A DNA stretch of 64,000 nucleotides, from NCBI RefSeq assembly GCF_014200045.1, contig NZ_JACHOV010000010.1, positions 62,001 to 126,000 of the forward strand. Direction: 5' to 3'. The stretch comes from Rhizorhapis suberifaciens (lineage in GTDB: Bacteria; Pseudomonadota; Alphaproteobacteria; Sphingomonadales; Sphingomonadaceae). A program made the position numbers and the translations under genes. Below are positions 60,714-64,000 of the stretch, piece after piece (within the stretch, counting starts at the first letter, position 1; each line of letters begins with the position of its first letter). Under the pieces are notes generated by a model. It was not told where the DNA came from, did no database searches, and was given only the letters and a program-made list of their open reading frames with translations.

Positions 60714-60866
60714 ATGATCGCTTCCCATAAGGATAGATTGGGGCGGACCGTCAGGATAGACCCCTGGTGGCTCAGGTTTACATGGTGCCGCTACGGGTGG
60801 AGCCTCTACATATTGCGGCGGCGCATCGCCTGTAAGCCAATCGACTACACAAAGACACCACACTGA
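60714..60866 (+). CDS. Small basic phage protein
   Basis: 50 residues from the ATG immediately after the preceding stop (MIASHKDRLGRTVRIDPWWL ..., TWCRYGWSLYILRRRIACKP). Basic and aromatic, one marginal hydrophobic stretch. Supported only by spacing (GGGGGAA upstream) and lack of any other gene in the gap. Confidence 0.45.
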   Translation: MIASHKDRLGRTVRIDPWWLRFTWCRYGWSLYILRRRIACKPIDYTKTPH

Positions 60867-60886
60867 CAAACAACAGGGGTCGCACA

Positions 60887-61084
60887 ATGGCAAAGAGCCG
60901 CAGGGGTCGCAAACCCGGATTGATGACACATAGGCGCAGGCAGGTATTCCAAGAGATCGTAGCCAGTATGGCCAACGGCGAAACAGTTTCGCTTGCTAGC
61001 CTCGCGCGTCGTTGCGGCTTGTATGATTACCGACAAGCGCGCAGGATCATGAAGGATTTGGAGAAGATGGGCATCGTGAATTAA
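60887..61084 (+). CDS. Small winged/helix-turn-helix phage protein
   Basis: A 65-residue protein: basic N-terminus (MAKSRRGRKPGLMTHRRRQV) and a helix-turn-helix (SLASLARRCGLYDYRQARRI) ending MKDLEKMGIVN. Probably a DNA-binding regulator near the switch from replication to late genes. Confidence 0.65.
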   Translation: MAKSRRGRKPGLMTHRRRQVFQEIVASMANGETVSLASLARRCGLYDYRQARRIMKDLEKMGIVN

Positions 61085-61130
61085 TGTACCGTGCCCGTGC
61101 CTTGAAATATGCGCTAATTGGTTGCCCACC

Positions 61131-61472
61131 ATGCCAACGGCGCAAAAAGCAAAAGTAGCAAAAGCGACACGCGGATCAAAGCCGGGCGAGCGCCGTGGGG
61201 GCCGAGTTAAGGGTGTTCCGAACAAGGCCACTCGCGAAATTAAGGCGATCGCACAGCAGTATTCGGTTAAGGCTGTCAAGGCTCTCGTTGAGGTTATGGA
61301 GAGCGGGGAGAGTGAGGCGGCTCGCGTGTCTGCTGCCAACGCTATCCTTGACCGCGCATATGGAAAGCCCAGCCAGAGTGTCGAGCATAGCGGCGTTGAT
61401 GGTGCCCCGATCCAACATGCCTTAGATGTCAGTGATGAGGTTCTCGCCTCCATAGCGTTGGGCAAAAAGTAA
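61131..61472 (+). CDS. Terminase small subunit-like protein
   Basis: A 113-residue protein directly in front of, and overlapping, the large terminase gene. The basic N-terminus (GSKPGERRGGRVKGVPNKAT) and helix REIKAIAQQYSVKAVKAL, then AANAILDRAYGKPSQSVEH, match DUF5681-type or short terminase small subunits that recognise phage DNA for packaging. ATG 61131 is chosen over a TTG three codons earlier. Confidence 0.75.
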   Translation: MPTAQKAKVAKATRGSKPGERRGGRVKGVPNKATREIKAIAQQYSVKAVKALVEVMESGESEAARVSAANAILDRAYGKPSQSVEHSGVDGAPIQHALDVSDEVLASIALGKK

Positions 61473-63028
61473 TGCTGTATCAGGCCATTACACCACAGAT
61501 CGCCGCAGCAGAGCTTCTTCGCCGCCGCAACGCCCGCTCTAATCTCGTTGACTATGCTCGCTACATCGAAGTGCCAGGGGCTCCTCTGACGGAAGATGAT
61601 GATACAGAGGAATTTGCGCCGGTAGAGACGGTTTTAGCCCAGCACCACGAGATTATCCTGAACGCTACCCAGCGCTGCATTGAGCGGCATCGTGGGCGGA
61701 CGATGCTGTTTCTTCCCCCAGGCAGCGCCAAATCAACTTACGCCACTGTGGTCAGCCCTACATGGGCGATGGGCAAACGTCCCGGCTTCAAGGTTATTGG
61801 CGTAAGCTACGGATCTGACCTTGCCCGCAAGTTTGGCCGGCGCATGCGCTCAGTCGTCAAGCAGCGGGCTTTCGAAAAGTTGTTCAGCACGTCCCTGAGT
61901 GCCGACAGCACGGCGGCGGATGAATGGGCCCTCGCCAACGGTTCCGAATATATGGGCGGCGGTATCCTGTCCGGGATCACCGGCAACCGCGCGGACTTCA
62001 TCCCGATTGATGACCCGATCAAGGGCAGGCAGGAGGCTGATTCCGAAGTCACCCGCAAGCGCACAGTTGAGGCTTATCAAGACGATATCCTGACACGCCT
62101 TAAGCCGGGCGGTTCGGTTATGATCACGCAGACTCGTTGGAATGAGGGCGATCTAGCCGGGTCCATCCTGCCTGAAAATTGGGCAGGCCAAAGCGGTATG
62201 ATCGAATGCCGCGATGGCGAGACGTGGGAGGTTATCTGCATCCCGGCGAAGTGCGAGCGTCATGATGATCCTCTTGGCCGCGCCATTGGCGAGTACATCT
62301 GGCCAGAATGGTTCACGGAGGATCACTGGAAAGTTTTCGAGCGGATTCCGCGTACATGGTCTGCGCTCTACCAGCAGCGACCGGCGCCAGACACTGGCGA
62401 CTATTTCAAGCGCGAATGGATCATCCCCGTCGATGTGATCCCGCCGCGCGAGACGATGACGATCTATGGCGGATCTGACTATGCCGTGACGGCCGATGGT
62501 GGTGACTACACCGTCCATGCTGTTGTTGGCGTAGATCATACAGGGCGCATGTATCTCCTCGACTTGTGGCGCGCCCAAGCCTCCTCTGATGTATGGGTAG
62601 ATGCCTTCTGCCAGCTCGTCCGCAAGTGGAAGCCGATCGGTTGGGCTGAAGAAACCGGCCAGATCAAGTCCGGCGTAGGTCCGTTCCTCGTCAAGCGCAT
62701 GCTGGAGACCGGCTCCTACACCGTTCGCGAGCAGTTCCCGACGCGTGGTGACAAGGCGGTTCGGGCACAGTCTATTCGTGGCCGTATGGCGATGCAGGGC
62801 CTTCATGTGCCTCGTGAGGCTCCGTGGCTGTCCGATCTTATCTCAGAAATGATGAGCTTTCCCGTGGGCGTCCATGATGACCAGGCGGATGCCTTAGGTC
62901 TCTGCGGCCAGCTGATGGACCGTATGGGCATGGGTGATGCACCGAAGGACGAGACGCGGCCGCGTGTAACGACTGTGGTTAGTGATGGCGTGATTGCTGC
63001 GCCGCTCAAGATGCGGGGGCGGCGATGA
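61472..63028 (+). CDS. terL: Terminase large subunit
   Basis: A 518-residue packaging motor. The N-terminal ATPase shows Walker A PPGSAKST at 82-89 and an acidic Walker B-like IPIDDPIKG. The C-terminal RNase H-fold nuclease begins near IYGGSDYAVTADGGDYTVHAV, with acidic residues in GVHDDQADALGLCGQL near the end. It cuts concatemeric phage DNA and drives it into proheads. Neighbouring genes for the small subunit and portal confirm the module. Confidence 0.94.
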   Translation: MLYQAITPQIAAAELLRRRNARSNLVDYARYIEVPGAPLTEDDDTEEFAPVETVLAQHHEIILNATQRCIERHRGRTMLFLPPGSAKSTYATVVSPTWAMGKRPGFKVIGVSYGSDLARKFGRRMRSVVKQRAFEKLFSTSLSADSTAADEWALANGSEYMGGGILSGITGNRADFIPIDDPIKGRQEADSEVTRKRTVEAYQDDILTRLKPGGSVMITQTRWNEGDLAGSILPENWAGQSGMIECRDGETWEVICIPAKCERHDDPLGRAIGEYIWPEWFTEDHWKVFERIPRTWSALYQQRPAPDTGDYFKREWIIPVDVIPPRETMTIYGGSDYAVTADGGDYTVHAVVGVDHTGRMYLLDLWRAQASSDVWVDAFCQLVRKWKPIGWAEETGQIKSGVGPFLVKRMLETGSYTVREQFPTRGDKAVRAQSIRGRMAMQGLHVPREAPWLSDLISEMMSFPVGVHDDQADALGLCGQLMDRMGMGDAPKDETRPRVTTVVSDGVIAAPLKMRGRR

Positions 63029-63231
63029 GCCCTTTCCATAACGTAGTCCTTGCGTCATCCCGCCGTCTTAACGTCACGCTCCCAGATAACTGGCAAAATG
63101 AAATTGCCCCTCCCGCAACAGTTATTTGCGGCGAGAACGCGTTTTCCGCTGAACAGAAATTGGCGGACGAAATTTACGCAAGGATAGCGATCGATAGAAT
63201 CGAAGAATATTTCAAAGGCCTAATGACATGA
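63025..63231 (+). CDS. Small hypothetical phage protein between terminase and portal
   Basis: 68 residues (MSPFHNVVLASSRRLNVTLP..., AEQKLADEIYARIAIDRIEE). The start overlaps terL by four bases and the stop overlaps the portal gene start, so it is translated as part of the packaging operon. Function not recognised. Confidence 0.6.
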   Translation: MSPFHNVVLASSRRLNVTLPDNWQNEIAPPATVICGENAFSAEQKLADEIYARIAIDRIEEYFKGLMT

Positions 63232-64000
63232 GGGCCGAAGACGAAGACGAGCCATTCGTGGGCCCTGAGCCCAAATCATCCGCCGCCATCCTTTCCGCGC
63301 TCAAGAAGTCGGAGCGTGAGTTTGAGGAGTGGCAGGCGACATGCCATGATATTGACGATATCTACAGCCTGCATGGCACCGGTTATGGCGGCATCCGAGG
63401 TGAACTCGATAGCTATGGCTGGCAGGACACCAAGCTAGACCTGTTTTGGGCATCCTATGAAATCCTGAAGCCAGCGGTTTACGCGCGCCCTCCAGTGCCC
63501 GCAGTCAAGCCGCTGTTTTCCGATAACAAGCCGCTTCAGAACACAACCGCAGAACTGCTTGAGCGCGCGGCCATATCGACCTTCACCCGCACTGGCATTG
63601 ATGATGTCATGATTGAGGTCAGGGACGACCTGATATTCGCCGGACGCGGCGTGCCATGGGTGCGCTATGATACCGACGATGGGCAAAATGTCTGTGTTGA
63701 GCATCTTGACCGCACTGATTTTCGCCATGAGCCCGCCCGCAAATGGGCTGAGGCTGGTTGGGTTGCACGCCAAGCCTGGATGACGAAGCGCGAGATGCGC
63801 AAGCGTTTCCGCAAGTTCAGCGGGGATGCGTACAAAGACGCCAAGTTCATGACCAAGCGGGACGATGAGCATGGCGAAGACCAGCAATCCCAGACCCGCA
63901 AGGCTGGTGTTTGGGAAGTCTGGCACAAGGCTGACAACAAGGTTTATTGGGTCACTGAGGGCGTTGATGTCCTGCTGGACAGCGACGAGCCGGAACTGAA
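63228..64000 (+). CDS. Phage portal protein, N-terminal part (cut by window end)
   Basis: The frame opens at ATG 63228 (MRAEDEDEPFVGPEPKSSAA) and stays open to the window edge (257 codons). Segments such as TKLDLFWASYEILKPAVYAR, the acidic/aromatic GRGVPWVRYDTDDG and LDRTDFRHEPARKW resemble the N-terminal wing of P22/podovirus-type portal proteins, the ring through which DNA enters the head. Placement after terminase supports this. The family assignment is by pattern, not certain. Confidence 0.78.
   Translation, partial: MRAEDEDEPFVGPEPKSSAAILSALKKSEREFEEWQATCHDIDDIYSLHGTGYGGIRGELDSYGWQDTKLDLFWASYEILKPAVYARPPVPAVKPLFSDNKPLQNTTAELLERAAISTFTRTGIDDVMIEVRDDLIFAGRGVPWVRYDTDDGQNVCVEHLDRTDFRHEPARKWAEAGWVARQAWMTKREMRKRFRKFSGDAYKDAKFMTKRDDEHGEDQQSQTRKAGVWEVWHKADNKVYWVTEGVDVLLDSDEPEL

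Larger units (their letters stand above)
44519..64000. mobile_element. Prophage, left part (integrase to portal gene; continues past the window)
   Basis: From here every gene is phage-like: integrase at the left edge, a leftward block of small coupled genes, divergent repressor/Cro genes at 54126-54872, a rightward replication block, then terminase and portal genes. Structural and lysis genes must lie beyond 64000, so the right attachment site is not visible. No tRNA is at the left edge; the boundary is placed between the DUF2336 start (44518) and the integrase stop (44564). The terminase plus portal set indicates a tailed phage; its morphology cannot be told. Confidence 0.93.

Overview
The window reads as about 44.5 kb of alphaproteobacterial chromosome followed by the first about 19.5 kb of an integrated tailed phage that runs off the right edge. 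The host is most likely a member of the Sphingomonadales (Sphingobium/Sphingomonas-like). The grounds are a dusB-ntrB-ntrC-ntrY-ntrX block followed by hfq-hflX and mazG, an Hfq made of two fused Sm domains, a fused ispDF gene, a three-gene pnt transhydrogenase, a 40-residue aa3-oxidase subunit IV, and a lexA promoter with the alphaproteobacterial GTTC-N7-GTTC SOS box. Genus assignment is inference; no rRNA or tRNA gene was recognised.

Host part. 1-6084 (+) carries the end of a lipoprotein-release permease, lolD, a glutathione peroxidase, metG, a tightly packed tatD / metallo-beta-lactamase / membrane aspartic protease trio, and mazG. 6057-15365 (-) carries dusB, the NtrBC and NtrYX two-component systems, hfq and hflX. 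15401-20063 holds ispDF, cinA, a Coq10/START protein overlapping lipA, carbonic anhydrase, acylphosphatase and an Lrp regulator. 20228-26762 holds a histidine kinase with a degenerate ATPase domain, mtnP, an Asp/Glu racemase, the pnt operon and the oxidase subunit. 26914-35537 holds an orphan sigma-54 activator, kup, and a complete system I cytochrome c maturation operon (ccmC-D-E-F-G-H-I, reading leftward), including a 43-codon ccmD with a GTG start. Then come SRP RNA, lexA, comEC, gltX, gltA with a strong terminator, and a histidine kinase without its phosphoacceptor histidine next to a DUF2336 gene.

Prophage part (about 44.52 kb to the end). A leftward block (53783 to 44564) ends in a tyrosine integrase. 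It encodes recombination and nucleic-acid functions (YqaJ/lambda-type exonuclease and a partner, a PD-(D/E)XK nuclease, a DUF5131/Gp37-Gp68 protein, an ASCH-like protein), a stand-alone acyl carrier protein, and two proteins built on short tandem repeats: 38 Cys-X-X triplets and an Ala-Tyr/Asp/Asn dipeptide array. An immunity region (54126-54872) holds divergent repressor and Cro-like genes. The same interrupted palindrome, TAT[G/T]CG-N4-[C/T]GCATA, occurs there and at the head of the leftward block. A rightward block (54672 onward) runs through a DNA methyltransferase, a frameshifted GapR-like gene, an HNH endonuclease, a VRR-NUC nuclease and a RepA-like ATPase, then terminase small and large subunits and the start of a portal gene.

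Most noteworthy are a probable phage replication origin inside the RepA-like gene (seven TGCAC-type iterons followed by an AT-rich perfect palindrome), the operator set shared by two promoter regions, the two repeat-array proteins, the phage acyl carrier protein, and two related histidine kinases that have each lost the half the other keeps.
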